From an uncultured Bacillota bacterium (GTDB lineage Bacteria > Bacillota > Clostridia > Christensenellales > Borkfalkiaceae): DNA of 64,000 nt. The position numbers and the translations under genes are program-made. Below the pieces are notes generated by a model. The model did no database searches. It saw nothing but the letters and a program-made list of their open reading frames with translations, and was not told the origin of the DNA. Location of the stretch: positions 1 to 64,000 of the forward strand of contig CASFTB010000007.1 of the NCBI GenBank assembly GCA_949297575.1, read 5' to 3'. Positions 40,371 through 52,122 of the stretch are shown here, piece after piece; position 1 is the first letter of the stretch, and each line of letters begins with the position of its first letter.

Positions 40371-41932
40371 ATGATTGACGTTAAAGCGATAGGAAAAGGG
40401 ATCCGCGAAAAAGTAGAAGCAGTCAGCGGACACACCGATGAGCGTTCTTGCGGCAAGATCATCTATTCGGGCGACGGCATCATCCACATTGCCGGCCTCA
40501 GAAATGTAAAATACAACGAACTCCTCGAGATCAGGGGCGGATATAAGGCGCTGGCGCTCAATCTGGAGCGCGACAGCGTCGGAGCCGTCCTTTTTTCCGG
40601 CGAAGACAAGGTGCGCTTCGGCGACCTCGCCTATTCGACGGGGAAGACGGTGCAGATGCGCGTCGGAGAAGAACTTTTGGGCAGGATCGTCGACCCTCTC
40701 GGCGAACCGCTCGACGGGTTGGCCGAACTGACGTCGCAGGAGTACCGTCCCGTGGAGTACCCCGCCCCGGGCATCATGGACCGCGCGAAGGTGGATCAGC
40801 CTCTGCAGACGGGTATCTTGGCCATCGACAGCATGATCCCCATCGGCAGGGGGCAGCGCGAGCTCATCATAGGGGACAGGCAGACGGGAAAGACGGCGAT
40901 CGCCATAGACACGATCCTGAATCAGAAAAAAGAAGACGTCATCTGCATCTATGTCTCCATAGGGCAAAAATCTTCTTCGCTTGCGAAGATCGTGTCGACG
41001 CTCCGCACCGAAGGCGCGATGGAATATACATGCGTCGTCTCTTCCACGGCGGATGACCCCGTCCCGCTGCAATATCTCGCACCGTACAGCGGCTGCGCGC
41101 TCGCCGAGTATTTTATGTACCGCGGCAAGGACGTGCTCATCGTATATGACGATCTCTCCAAACATGCCGTCGCCTACCGCACGATGAGCCTGTTGCTGAA
41201 ACGCCCGGCAGGGCGCGAGGCGTACCCGGGAGATGTCTTTTATCTGCATTCCCGGCTGCTCGAGCGCTCCGCAAAGCTGGACGCCGCGCACGGGGGCGGC
41301 TCCATCACCGCTTTGCCCATCGTCGAAACGCTCGCGGGGGATATCTCTGCCTATATTCCGACCAACGTCATCTCCATTACGGACGGGCAGATCTATCTCG
41401 AGAGCGAACTGTTCAACAGCGGGGTTCGTCCCGCGGTCAATGTCGGTCTCTCCGTCTCCCGCGTGGGCGGCAGCGCACAGCGCGCGGCGATCCGTCAGAT
41501 CTCCGGGCAGCTGCGCGTCAACCTGGCGCAATACCGTGAACTTGCGATTTTCATGCAGTTCGGCTCCGATCTGGATGCGGAAACGCAGAAGACGCTGTCC
41601 CGCGGGCAGAAGATGACGGACACGCTCAAACAGCGGCAGTACCTCAACTATTCCGTAAAGGACATGGTCATCCTTCTCGCCGTTTCGCAGAGCGAGCTCG
41701 TCGATAAGATCCCCGCGAAGAAGATGACCGCCTTTGTCGACGGTTTGCTCGATTATATCCGCGTCAACCACGCTTCCCTCTTCGACGAGATCGATCCGGA
41801 CAAGAAACTGACGGATGAGACGAAGGGAAAGATCTTTGCCGTCGCCGAGGAGTACATAGACTGCTCTGTCGGCGAGGGAGAGGAGCACTCCGGCAGGGAC
41901 GAGGACGCCTCTTCCGGGCAGGAGGAAGGCTG

Positions 41933-41933
<1 letters not shown>
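40371..41933 (+). CDS. atpA: F1Fo ATP synthase subunit alpha
   Basis: Non-catalytic hexamer subunit, 520 aa. P-loop GDRQTGKTA and the PGDVFYLHSRLLERSAKL block with the ISVTDGQIYLES-type segment (ITDGQIYLESELF) are conserved, as is GLSVSRVGGSAQ. A C-terminal acidic extension of about 20 residues is rich in Glu, Asp, Ser and Gly. Overlaps atpG by 1 nt. Its N-terminus normally binds delta, which here lacks the docking domain, so any co-variation at residues 1-25 would be informative. Confidence 0.97.
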
Positions 41934-44213
<2,280 letters not shown>

Positions 44214-44241
44214 TCTTCCCCCGGGAGGAAAGGAGGGCACC

Positions 44242-44658
44242 GTGCACACGTTCTTTCTCGAGATCATCACGCCGGAAAAGACATTTTTCCGGGGTGAGGT
44301 GCAGAGCATCAATATCCCCGCGGTCGGGGGCGCATGCACAGTGATGGCGGGGCACCAGCCCATCGTCTTCGCGACCGAGCCGGGCACGATCCGCATCACT
44401 GCCGACGGCAAGACGCGTGAGGCCTTCATGAGCGAGGGGTTCATCGAGGTGCGTCCGGACGAGACCATCGCGTTCGCACAGGCCGTCGAATGGCCGGAAG
44501 ACATCAACGAGCGCCGCGCGCGGGACGCAAAGGAGCGCGCCGAAGAGCAGCTCCGCCGCAATCGCAGCGCCGCGGAGTACCGCATCAACCGCTATGCGCT
44601 GCAGCGCGCGTTCGCGCGCCTGCGCGTCAAGCATCACAACGATCTGACGGGCGATTAA
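44242..44658 (+). CDS. atpC: F1Fo ATP synthase subunit epsilon
   Basis: 138 aa with the N-terminal beta barrel (FFLEIITPEKTFFRGEV, LPAxGG-like IPAVGGACTVMAGHQPIV) and the C-terminal two-helix inhibitory arm (RARDAKERAEEQL). Start GTG 44242 after GGAAAGGAGG. Last gene of the operon, ended by a strong terminator. Confidence 0.94.
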   Translation: MHTFFLEIITPEKTFFRGEVQSINIPAVGGACTVMAGHQPIVFATEPGTIRITADGKTREAFMSEGFIEVRPDETIAFAQAVEWPEDINERRARDAKERAEEQLRRNRSAAEYRINRYALQRAFARLRVKHHNDLTGD

Positions 44659-44660
44659 AG

Positions 44661-44692
44661 AAAACAGGGGATCCGTTCCCCTGTTTTTTGCT
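44661..44692 (+). terminator. Terminator of the atp operon
   Basis: AAAACAGGGGA (44661-44671), loop TCCGT, TCCCCTGTTTT (44677-44687), then TT and a later T-run. Confidence 0.92.
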
Positions 44693-44740
44693 TTTTTAGG
44701 TATGGATAGGGGCGAAATTCCCCTTTTTGCGGCGGAGCGT

Positions 44741-44769
44741 TTGACAAAAATCACATCCGGTACTATAAT
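44741..44769 (+). promoter_or_regulatory. Promoter of the hydratase-macrodomain operon
   Basis: TTGACA (44741-44746), 17 bp, TATAAT (44764-44769): consensus. Confidence 0.88.
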
Positions 44770-44816
44770 AATAAGAAAACGCGAAGGACACCTCGCGTAC
44801 AAGGAGACTGAGTCGA

Positions 44817-47045
44817 ATGATCAAACTGATACGAGGCGGCTGCTATTATATGGGCGGCACCCTGGTCAAAGAGAGCCAGGCTTTTCTGACCGGCGAGCAG
44901 CGTGAGGCGGCGAGAAAGGGCACGATGGCGTACGGCATCCTGCAGCGCCACAACAAGGGGGACGAAAACGATCTCCGTATCAAATTCGACGCGATCGCCT
45001 CGCACGACATCACCTATGTCGGCATCATTCAGACGGCGAAGGCGAGCGGCCTTCAGGAGTTTCCGCTCTCTTACACGCTCACAAACTGCCACAACTCCCT
45101 CTGTGCGGTCGGCGGGACTATCAATGAAGACGACCATGTGTTCGGACTGTCCGCCGCCAAAAAGTACGGCGCCAACTTTGTTCCGCCGCATATCGCCGTT
45201 ATCCACCAGTACATGCGCGAGATGGAGGCGAAGGTCGGTCGCATGATCTTGGGCAGCGATTCGCATACCCGTTACGGCGCTCTCGGCACGCTCGCCGTCG
45301 GCGAGGGCGGGCCCGAGCTCGTCAAACAGATCCTCAATAAGACATACGACATCAAGCGCCCGGAGGTGGTCGCCGTCTACCTGCGCGGCAATCTCAAAAA
45401 GGGCGTCGGCCCGCAGGACGTCGCCATCGCCCTCTGCGGCGCCGTGTTCAAGAACGGATTTGTCAAAAACAAGATCCTCGAGTTTGTCGGCCCCGGCATC
45501 AAAAATCTTTCCATGGATTACCGCAACGGTATCGACGTCATGACGACGGAGACCGCCTGCCTTTCCTCCATCTGGGAGACGGACGAGAAGACGCGCGACT
45601 ACTACAAGACGCACGGACGGGAAGGGGACTTCAAGGAACTGCATCCCGCGGATCCCGCGTACTATGATGCGGGTATCACCATCAATCTCTCTACCATTGA
45701 GCCGATGATCGCGCTCCCGTTCCATCCCAGCAACGCGTTTACCATCCGCGAACTGCTCGAGCACCCGAAGGAGATCCTCGAGGAGGTGGAGGCTGCCGGC
45801 AGGAAGCTGCGCGGAGACGACAACTTTACGCTCACCGACAAGATCAGAGACGGAAAGCTGTACGTAAGCCAGGGGATCATCGCCGGCTGTGCGGGCGGCA
45901 TGTACGAGAATATCGCCGAGGCATATGAGATCCTCAAGGGCAGATCCACGGGCGACGGTGAATTTTCCCTCAGCGTCTATCCTTCCAGCCAGCCCGTCTA
46001 TAAGGCGCTCGTCGATAACGGCTACATCGGCGGATTGATGGATGCGGGCGCCATCGTCAAGACGGCGTTCTGCGGCCCCTGTTTCGGTGCGGGAGACGTG
46101 CCTGCGAACAACGGGCTCTCCATCCGCCACACGACGCGCAATTTCGAGAGCCGCGAGGGCAGCAAGCCCGCGCAGGGCCAGCTTGCGGCCGTGGCGCTCA
46201 TGGACGCGCGCTCCATCGCGGCGACTGCCGCAAACGGAGGCGTACTTACCCCCGCCACAGAGGTCTCCTATACCAAAAAGGTCAAAAAGTACTTCTTTGA
46301 CGGCCAGATCTACAAAAACCGCGTCTATCGGGGCGCAGGCAAGGCGCACCGCGAAGAGGAGCTCGTCTACGGTCCCAATATTGCGGATTGGCCGGAGATG
46401 ATCCCCCTCGGTAAGCATCTGCTCATGAAGGCGGTCAGTGTCATCCACGATCCCGTGACGACGACGGACGAGCTGATCCCCTCGGGCGAGACCTCTTCCT
46501 ATCGTTCCAACCCCATGAAGCTCGCAGAGTTCGCGCTCTCGCGCAAAGACCCTGCCTATGTCGGCAGGGCAAAGGCCGTCAAGGCGGACGAGGACGTGCG
46601 CCGCGAAACGGGATCCCTTCCCGAAAAGGTCAAAAAGGACACAGAACTTCTCGGCATTGCAGAGGAAGGCACGATTTACGGCAGTGTCGTCGTCGCGGTA
46701 AAACCGGGCGACGGATCTGCGCGCGAACAGGCGGCGTCCTGCCAGCGCGTTTTGGGCGGCATCGCGAACATCGCCAAAGAATACGCGACAAAGCGCTACC
46801 GCAGCAACCTCATCAACTGGGGCATGCTTCCCTTCACGGCAGACAAGATCCACTTCAAAGTCGGCGATTATATCTATATCGAGAACATTGACCGCTATGT
46901 GCGTGAGGGTGCGGAAAGCATCCCCGCAAAACTGCTCAGCGGGAAGACGGTCAAAGAGATCACTCTCGGTATGGGCAGCCTCACGCCGGACGAGAAAAAC
47001 ATCATTCTCAAAGGATGCCTGATCAACTTCAACGCGGGGAGATAA
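44817..47045 (+). CDS. Aconitase-family hydratase
   Basis: 742-aa [4Fe-4S] hydro-lyase. The cluster ligands appear as C358 (IIAGCAGG), C419 and C422 (AFCGPCFG), and the family motif [20 protein letters not shown] (in pieces) is at 146-165. It also has the swivel-domain segment near 700 ([13 protein letters not shown]). It lacks the close identity that would make it an ordinary citrate-cycle aconitase, so citrate/isocitrate activity is not certain; isopropylmalate- or methylcitrate-like substrates are possible. RBS AAGGAG 9 nt upstream of ATG. No other TCA genes nearby. Confidence 0.88.
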   Translation: MIKLIRGGCYYMGGTLVKESQAFLTGEQREAARKGTMAYGILQRHNKGDENDLRIKFDAIASHDITYVGIIQTAKASGLQEFPLSYTLTNCHNSLCAVGGTINEDDHVFGLSAAKKYGANFVPPHIAVIHQYMREMEAKVGRMILGSDSHTRYGALGTLAVGEGGPELVKQILNKTYDIKRPEVVAVYLRGNLKKGVGPQDVAIALCGAVFKNGFVKNKILEFVGPGIKNLSMDYRNGIDVMTTETACLSSIWETDEKTRDYYKTHGREGDFKELHPADPAYYDAGITINLSTIEPMIALPFHPSNAFTIRELLEHPKEILEEVEAAGRKLRGDDNFTLTDKIRDGKLYVSQGIIAGCAGGMYENIAEAYEILKGRSTGDGEFSLSVYPSSQPVYKALVDNGYIGGLMDAGAIVKTAFCGPCFGAGDVPANNGLSIRHTTRNFESREGSKPAQGQLAAVALMDARSIAATAANGGVLTPATEVSYTKKVKKYFFDGQIYKNRVYRGAGKAHREEELVYGPNIADWPEMIPLGKHLLMKAVSVIHDPVTTTDELIPSGETSSYRSNPMKLAEFALSRKDPAYVGRAKAVKADEDVRRETGSLPEKVKKDTELLGIAEEGTIYGSVVVAVKPGDGSAREQAASCQRVLGGIANIAKEYATKRYRSNLINWGMLPFTADKIHFKVGDYIYIENIDRYVREGAESIPAKLLSGKTVKEITLGMGSLTPDEKNIILKGCLINFNAGR

Positions 47046-47075
47046 AGCGCCCGTTCGGGGCGGGGAGGTCGCTGC

Positions 47076-47921
47076 ATGCTGACGTTAAAAGACTATAAAA
47101 ACATCATCGACCTCAAGTATGTACCCGTGGCGAGAGAGATCGTTGATGAAGCGGAAAAGAGCGCCATCTGCGACGAGATGCTCGGCGTCCTTCTCGAAGA
47201 GCGCAACGAGATCGCTGCATTCAGCTATCCGTATAAGGTCAAACGCGACCTTATTTGGGGGTATCTCAACGAACGGCTCCCCAATCCCGTATCCGCGCGC
47301 TTTTTGGAGATCCAGGACAGGCTCTTCCGCTCGGAGTCGGCGGAGCGCGGCATCGTAGACGTCTCTTCTTTCGAATATGAGGACGGCCTCGCGCTCTGGC
47401 AGGGAGACATAACCCGCCTCAACGCCGACGCGATCGTCAACGCGGCGAACAATTCGCTGCTCGGATGCTTTATTCCGCATCATAAGTGCATCGACAATGT
47501 CATCCACTCCCGCGCCGGGGTGCAGGTGCGCCTGGATTGCTCCAAGATCATGGGGGCGCAGGGCGAGGCGGAGCCCGCGGGCTGCGCGAAGATAACGCTC
47601 GCCTACAACCTTCCCTCTAAATACATCATCCATACGGTAGGTCCCATGGTGGGGCTCTCCGTCACGGAAGAGGACAGGCGCGTACTGCGTAACTGCTATA
47701 TCTCTTCCCTCAACCTCGCCAAAGAAATGGGGCTGAAGAGTGTCGCCTTTTGCTGTATCTCTACGGGCATATTCGGTTTTCCCAACGACGAAGCCGCGGC
47801 GATCGCGGTCGGGGCGGTAAAAAACTGGCTGCTCGAAAACGGCGGAGGGATGCAGGTCATCTTCGATATCTTTCTCGATAAAGATATGGAGATATATAAG
47901 GATGTCCTCGCCAATACCTGA
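47076..47921 (+). CDS. Zinc-containing macrodomain protein (protein-ADP-ribose hydrolase)
   Basis: 281 aa. Residues 1-100 form a helical N-terminal extension; the macrodomain follows with WQGDITRLNADAIVNAANNSLLGC in pieces (QGDIT, NAANNS). The Zn-macrodomain signature C131-x4-H136-x-C138 (GCFIPHHKCIDN) marks the SauMacro/SpyMacroD class, which removes ADP-ribose from proteins. In staphylococci and streptococci it accompanies SirTM and a lipoylated GcvH-L; neither is present here. Located 30 nt after the hydratase, probably co-transcribed. Confidence 0.92.
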   Translation: MLTLKDYKNIIDLKYVPVAREIVDEAEKSAICDEMLGVLLEERNEIAAFSYPYKVKRDLIWGYLNERLPNPVSARFLEIQDRLFRSESAERGIVDVSSFEYEDGLALWQGDITRLNADAIVNAANNSLLGCFIPHHKCIDNVIHSRAGVQVRLDCSKIMGAQGEAEPAGCAKITLAYNLPSKYIIHTVGPMVGLSVTEEDRRVLRNCYISSLNLAKEMGLKSVAFCCISTGIFGFPNDEAAAIAVGAVKNWLLENGGGMQVIFDIFLDKDMEIYKDVLANT

Positions 47922-47957
47922 AAAGCCTGCGGCTCCCCGCATTGCGGGGAGCCGCAG
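47917..47957 (-). terminator. 14-bp terminator for the minus-strand small gene (and possibly for the macrodomain operon)
   Basis: CTGCGGCTCCCCGC (47927-47940), loop ATT, GCGGGGAGCCGCAG (47944-47957). The T-run (GCTTTTC) follows only when read on the minus strand. Confidence 0.75.
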
Positions 47958-47959
47958 AT

Positions 47960-48112
47960 TCAGAACGGCAAAGCCGGATCGTCGACCTGTGCGCAGATAA
48001 ATTTTCCGACGCGCGATGCGGCGGCCTGCTCTCTGGTAAAATTGTAGGCGATGAGTACCGCCGCCGCGAGGCACACGGCTACCGCCGAAAGGGTGACGAT
48101 CTTTTTGAACAT
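47960..48112 (-). CDS. Small putative membrane protein
   Basis: 50-aa ORF (MFKKIVTLSAVAVCLAAAVL then YNFTREQAA), one N-terminal hydrophobic helix followed by a polar tail. Supporting it: the stop is 3 nt from a strong minus-strand terminator, and the N-terminus has the K-K plus hydrophobic design of a membrane or signal peptide. Against it: no convincing ribosome site precedes the ATG. No homologue is recognised. Divergent from the leader at 48221. Confidence 0.45.
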   Translation of the reverse strand: MFKKIVTLSAVAVCLAAAVLIAYNFTREQAAASRVGKFICAQVDDPALPF

Positions 48113-48185
48113 ATCTACAGTGTGCCGCAAACGGGCTTTTTTATACGGTTGCGGAATTGCGCCCAAACCGGAGGGATATGAACGC

Positions 48186-48214
48186 TTGCTTTTTGCGGGC
48201 GAATGGTTTATAAT
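48186..48214 (+). promoter_or_regulatory. Promoter of the TM1266-ABC operon
   Basis: TTGCTT (48186-48191), 17 bp, TATAAT (48209-48214). Start near 48221 gives a 115-nt leader. Confidence 0.75.
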
Positions 48215-48220
48215 AAAAAA

Positions 48221-48335
48221 CCGAAATTCAACTTGAGCCGAAGGGTACGCCCGACGGCAAAAGGGAGATACGACTGTCTTTGGCATACGAAGATCATTGC
48301 CTCCTTTTTGTCCTTCGGCAAAAGGGAGGCTTTTT
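48221..48335 (+). promoter_or_regulatory. Leader RNA with mutually exclusive hairpins (candidate riboswitch or attenuator)
   Basis: Three pairings are possible. Hairpin 1: GCCG-AA-GGG-TACG-CCC-GA-CGGC (48237-48258). Terminator: GCCTCCTTTTTG (48299-48310) with CAAAAGGGAGGC (48319-48330), 12 bp, then TTTTT and the ATG. Antiterminator: the 13-nt sequence CGGCAAAAGGGAG occurs at 48255-48267 and again at 48316-48328; the first copy can pair with 48301-48312, the same bases the terminator needs. Hairpin 1 and the antiterminator compete for 48255-48258. The ribosome site AAGGGAGG lies within the terminator stem. I found no match to TPP, SAM, FMN, purine, lysine, glycine, THF, preQ1, fluoride, ZTP or T-box patterns. 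Confidence 0.7.
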
Positions 48336-48584
48336 ATGTCGGAAACGAGGTTGGCGGTCGTCAGCATCCTCAACGCCTCGATGGACAGCGCCGAAGAGAT
48401 GAACGCGCTCCTGCGCGATTTCGGCGAATACATCGTCGGCAGGATGGGAATACCGTACAAACAGAAAAATGTATTTGTGCACGTCATCGTCATAGACGCT
48501 CCGCAAGAAGTAATCAATGCTCTTACGGGAAAGCTCGGCATGATCGATGGCGTTTCCGCAAAGACGCTGTTTTCAAAATACTGA
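48336..48584 (+). CDS. TM1266-type iron-only hydrogenase system putative regulator
   Basis: 82 aa, related to the C-terminal ligand-binding domain of NikR (ACT-like ferredoxin fold). Family motifs: LAVVSILNAS start, GEYIVGRMGIPYK and the ALTGKLGMIDGVSAKT end. TM1266 proteins occur near [FeFe]-hydrogenase maturation genes, but there are none here; instead an ABC importer follows, 54 nt downstream. ATG 48336 is spaced 6 nt from AAAGGGAGG, which is the 3' arm of the leader terminator. Target and ligand unknown. Confidence 0.85.
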   Translation: MSETRLAVVSILNASMDSAEEMNALLRDFGEYIVGRMGIPYKQKNVFVHVIVIDAPQEVINALTGKLGMIDGVSAKTLFSKY

Positions 48585-48638
48585 GCCCCTCTTTTGGCCA
48601 AGGCAGGTTTGAAAAATTTTCAAAGGAGATGTAGGAAC

Positions 48639-49661
48639 ATGAAAAAGGCATTGACGATCTTTTTGGCCGTCTGCATGCTCGCCGTCGGCACCGTCCTGTT
48701 TGCGGCCTGCGGCGGAAACGAGGATGAGGGTAGCGGGGATACGACGGTAAATGTTTATCTGCCGGACGGTACGCCCGCACTTGCGATGGCAAAGGCGATG
48801 ACGGAGGGGATCGACATCGAAGGATACGACGTTGATTTCCATATCATTGCGGCGGGAAATATAGGCACAGTGTTTACGGCGACCGACGCCGATCTCGCGA
48901 TCATGCCGACCATCGGCGCGGCGACCAACTTCACAAAGGGGACGGGGATCCAACTCGTCTCGACGAACGTATTCGGGAATCTCTACGTCGTCGGCGTAAA
49001 TTCCACGGTAAATTCTTTGGAAGACCTCGAAGGCAAACTCGTCTATACGACGGCGGCGACGACCATTCAGCTTTTGCAGTATCTTTTGGATGAAAACGAT
49101 ATTTCCTATGGCAGCGGCGAAAGGGCTGTCCCCGGGCAGGTCACTTTGCAGTCGTTCAATGCGGCAAACGAGATCATTCCTCTTTTGAAACAGGCGGAAA
49201 CGAAAGGTGAGGAAGCGTACGGCGTCCTCGGCGAGCCGCAGGTCACGCAGTGTAAGGCAAATGTGACGAGCGCGCAGAGTGTTATCGATTTTCAGGCAGA
49301 ATGGAAGGGTATCACGGGATTTGACGGATATCCGCAGGCGTCGCTCATTGTAAAAAATGAGTTTTCGGCGCAGAACGGCGCTTTTGTAAAGGCATTCGCG
49401 CAGGCATTGGAAGACAACGGCGAATGGCTCTCTTCCGAAAGCAATATCGCGGCGTTCAAGCAGGCGCTCGCTGCATACAATGAGGCGCAGGGCGAAGACG
49501 GTTATCAGACTTCGTTGGCAAATCTGACGCTTACGCCGGAGACGATCGCGGGGTGCAACCTCGACTATCAGTCCGCGGGCGAAGTAAAAGAGTCTGTCAA
49601 GGACTATATCAAGAGGTTGAGCGGCACGGAACTTGCGGATGCATTTTTTTATGCCGTCTGA
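48639..49661 (+). CDS. ABC transporter substrate-binding lipoprotein (NitT/TauT-like)
   Basis: 340 aa. Lipoprotein signal with lipobox FAAC24. Mature domain has the two-lobe pattern of NMT1/SsuA-type binding proteins: VYLPDGTPALAMAK, ADLAIMPTIGAATNF, SLEDLEGKLVYTT and AYGVLGEPQV. This class binds small organic anions or pyrimidine precursors, depending on the branch. It starts the ABC part of the operon (permease 49693, ATPase 50445). The gene is preceded by AAAGGAGAT. Ligand not predictable. Confidence 0.88.
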   Translation: MKKALTIFLAVCMLAVGTVLFAACGGNEDEGSGDTTVNVYLPDGTPALAMAKAMTEGIDIEGYDVDFHIIAAGNIGTVFTATDADLAIMPTIGAATNFTKGTGIQLVSTNVFGNLYVVGVNSTVNSLEDLEGKLVYTTAATTIQLLQYLLDENDISYGSGERAVPGQVTLQSFNAANEIIPLLKQAETKGEEAYGVLGEPQVTQCKANVTSAQSVIDFQAEWKGITGFDGYPQASLIVKNEFSAQNGAFVKAFAQALEDNGEWLSSESNIAAFKQALAAYNEAQGEDGYQTSLANLTLTPETIAGCNLDYQSAGEVKESVKDYIKRLSGTELADAFFYAV

Positions 49662-49692
49662 TACCTTCGCGGAGAGGACGGTAGGATAAATT

Positions 49693-50454
49693 ATGAGCGC
49701 AAAAGCAAAAAGGATCCTTTCGGATATACTGTATCCGCTCGCGGTGGTGGCGGCTGTCGTCGTGATCTGGGCGATCGCCGCCGCTGCCATCGGCGTATCC
49801 ATGATACTTCCCACCCCCGCCGAGGCGGTGCGGGAGTTTTTTGCATATCTCGGAAGCGCTTCTTTCTGGCGCGCGGTCGGCAATACGATGTGGCGGTCGG
49901 CTTATTCGTTCGCCATTTCTTTCGCACTGGCGCTCGCTTTTGCGATCTTGTCCCACTTCTTCCATGCAGCGGAACGGCTGATCCGTCCGTTTGTGGCGAT
50001 CATCCGCGCCGTCCCGACGATGGCAGTCATTCTGATTCTGATCGTTTGCTTGAATTCCCGTCTGGCGCCCGCGATAGTGGCGATCATCGTCATTTTTCCG
50101 ACGATGTATTCGTCTTTTTTTGCTGCGATCGGCGGAGTAGACCCAAAACTCATACAGATGAGCAGGGTGTACTCGGTAAGCCGGAAGGACAGGCTTTTCA
50201 ATCTCTACCTTCCGAACATGGCGGAAGGGGTGTTTGAAGGAAGCGCCGCCGGGATCTCACTCAACATAAAGCTCGTGATCGCGGCTGAGGTACAGGCACA
50301 GACGATGAGCAGCCTTGGGAACCTCATGTACAATGCGAAGTGGATGCTTGAAACGGAAAAGCTCTTCGCGCTCACCATTGCGGCGGTCATCCTGTCTGTC
50401 GCGTGTGAGTGGGTGATCCGTTTGATAGGCAGGGTGGTGATACGATGGAAATGA
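49693..50454 (+). CDS. ABC transporter permease (NitT/TauT-like)
   Basis: 253 aa with six hydrophobic helices and the BPD_transp_1 EAA-type loop region after helix 4 (ISLNIKLVIAAEVQAQT). N-terminal motif PTPAEAVREFFAYL and the RPFVAIIRAVPTMAVILILI helix are typical of SsuC/TauC permeases. It overlaps the ATPase gene by 10 nt. Confidence 0.9.
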   Translation: MSAKAKRILSDILYPLAVVAAVVVIWAIAAAAIGVSMILPTPAEAVREFFAYLGSASFWRAVGNTMWRSAYSFAISFALALAFAILSHFFHAAERLIRPFVAIIRAVPTMAVILILIVCLNSRLAPAIVAIIVIFPTMYSSFFAAIGGVDPKLIQMSRVYSVSRKDRLFNLYLPNMAEGVFEGSAAGISLNIKLVIAAEVQAQTMSSLGNLMYNAKWMLETEKLFALTIAAVILSVACEWVIRLIGRVVIRWK

Positions 50455-51146
50455 AAAATATCCTTTTTGACCGGGTCGGCAAAAGATACGGGGATACGGA
50501 CGTCTACGAAGATTTTTCTCTCGAGGTCGAAGCGGGGAAGATCACCTGCCTGCTCGGGCCGAGCGGCTGCGGGAAGACGACTCTCCTGAACATGCTCGCC
50601 GGGCTCGTTTCCCATGAGGGGAAGATCGAGAACATCCCGCGCCGCATTTCATATATCTTTCAGGAAGAGCGGCTCCTGCCTAACCTGACGGTGCGGCAGA
50701 ACATCCGCTATGTCCTCGGGAGGCATGCCGACAACGGTGCCATCGACGCCGTTTTGGAAAAGGTCGAACTTACGGAAAAGGCGGAAGCGTACCCGTCCGA
50801 ACTTTCGGGCGGGCAGGCGCAGCGCGTCTCCATCGCGCGCGCATTCGTCTATCCTTCCGAGCTCATCCTGATGGACGAGCCTTTTTCCTCCCTGGACACG
50901 GCACTGAAGATCCGATTGATGGACGTATTCTGCCGCCTGTGGAAGGAAGAGCGCCGCACCGCCGTCTTCGTCACGCATGACGCGGAAGAGGCATACATGC
51001 TCGCACATCGGGCCATCGTCCTGCGCGAAGGAAAGATCGCTGCCGATCTTGCGGGGGATGCGGAGGATCTTCCCCGTCCGTACGGGGCGGCTTCATCCTT
51101 TCGCAAGGAGATACTTTCGGCGCTTTTGGCGTGCGGGAGGGAATAG
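50445..51146 (+). CDS. ABC transporter ATP-binding protein (NitT/TauT-like)
   Basis: 233 aa. Walker A GPSGCGKTT, Q-loop FQEERLLPNLTV, signature LSGGQAQR and Walker B LILMDEPFSSLDT are standard, with H-loop VTHDAEEA. ATG 50445 follows GGTGGTGA within the permease end. A hairpin AAGCGGGGC...GCCCCGCTTTTT at 51155-51196 ends the operon. Confidence 0.93.
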   Translation: MEMKNILFDRVGKRYGDTDVYEDFSLEVEAGKITCLLGPSGCGKTTLLNMLAGLVSHEGKIENIPRRISYIFQEERLLPNLTVRQNIRYVLGRHADNGAIDAVLEKVELTEKAEAYPSELSGGQAQRVSIARAFVYPSELILMDEPFSSLDTALKIRLMDVFCRLWKEERRTAVFVTHDAEEAYMLAHRAIVLREGKIAADLAGDAEDLPRPYGAASSFRKEILSALLACGRE

Positions 51147-51154
51147 TGCGCGAA

Positions 51155-51196
51155 AGCGGGGCTGCACGGCGATTTTGCCGGGCGGCCCCGCTTTTT
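51155..51196 (+). terminator. Terminator of the TM1266-ABC operon
   Basis: AGCGGGGC then GC and CGGC on the left pair with GCCG, GC and GCCCCGCT on the right; TTTTT follows. Confidence 0.88.
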
Positions 51197-51218
51197 GGAT
51201 GCGATCGGGCGTAAACCC

Positions 51219-51247
51219 TTGATAATTCGCAAGAAGTATGGTATACT
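51219..51247 (+). promoter_or_regulatory. Promoter of the HAD hydrolase gene
   Basis: TTGATA (51219-51224), 17 bp, TATACT (51242-51247), with an extended -10 TGG. Confidence 0.7.
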
Positions 51248-51269
51248 ATGACCATAAAAAGGAGGGCTC

Positions 51270-52100
51270 ATGAAAACTCTCTTTATTTCGGACCTGGACG
51301 GGACCCTCCTCACGTTGAAGGAGACCGTTTCGCCCTATACCCTCGAACATATCAATCAATTGATCGACGGCGAGGGGCTGCAATTTACATATGCGACGGC
51401 CCGTTCGAGAAATTCTGCGGCAAAGGCCTGTTGGGGGCTTCGGCAGAACCTTCCCGTCATTCTTTACAACGGTGCCGTCATCATGCAGCCGGATGACGGG
51501 AAAATGCTCTTCAACAATCACTTCAACCGCGCCCAGCTCGCCTTTTTGCGCGAACTCTTTTCTCGGTTCGGCGTCCTGCCGCTCGTCTATTCGTTCCGCG
51601 GCACATGGGAGCGCGTCTCCTGGCTGCAGGGGAAGGAAACGGAGGGCATGCTCCGCTATCTCGAACGCCGCCGGGGAGACAGCCGCCTGCATCCCGTTGC
51701 GGGTGAGGACGACCTTGCGGGAGACGATATCTTTTATTTCAACTGCATCGGCAGGAAGGAAGATCTGCAGGGCCTGGCCGACGCGGTTTCGGCCAGCCTC
51801 GATATGAAGTGTATTTTCGAACAGGAGACGTACCACACCGATTATTGGTGCGAGATCATGCCGGCGTCTACTTCCAAGGGCGCTGCGGCGCACGTTTTGC
51901 GCGAGCTCCTGGGGGCCGAAAAGCTCGTCTCTTTCGGAGACGGCAAAAACGACAGAGACCTCTTCCTCGCATCCGACGAGTGCTATGCGGTACAGAATGC
52001 GGCGGACGAGCTCAAGCAGATCGCCACCTCGGTCATCGGCTATTCCGAAGAAGATTCCGTTGCCAAATTTCTGATGCAAAATTTGCATAAATATAACTAA
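51270..52100 (+). CDS. Cof-type HAD family phosphatase
   Basis: 276 aa, haloacid-dehalogenase superfamily, class IIB (Cof). Motif I is [10 protein letters not shown] with nucleophile Asp8 or the equivalent DxD pair; motif II/III is around TAR; motif [14 protein letters not shown] cap domain fills the middle. Substrate unknown, probably sugar or nucleotide phosphates. AAGGAGG upstream. Confidence 0.9.
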   Translation: MKTLFISDLDGTLLTLKETVSPYTLEHINQLIDGEGLQFTYATARSRNSAAKACWGLRQNLPVILYNGAVIMQPDDGKMLFNNHFNRAQLAFLRELFSRFGVLPLVYSFRGTWERVSWLQGKETEGMLRYLERRRGDSRLHPVAGEDDLAGDDIFYFNCIGRKEDLQGLADAVSASLDMKCIFEQETYHTDYWCEIMPASTSKGAAAHVLRELLGAEKLVSFGDGKNDRDLFLASDECYAVQNAADELKQIATSVIGYSEEDSVAKFLMQNLHKYN

Positions 52101-52122
52101 TTTACAGAGGAGTAAAGCACGT

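Noticed and set aside
40068-41888. 606-codon minus-strand frame opposite atpA
   Set aside because: Same reason: antisense of a certain gene, no protein family features.
44763-46853. 696-codon minus-strand frame opposite the hydratase
   Set aside because: Shadow of the aconitase-like gene; no ribosome site or family motif.
48235-48312. TPP, SAM or purine riboswitch in the TM1266 leader
   Set aside because: The conserved cores of these classes are absent, so the leader is reported without class.
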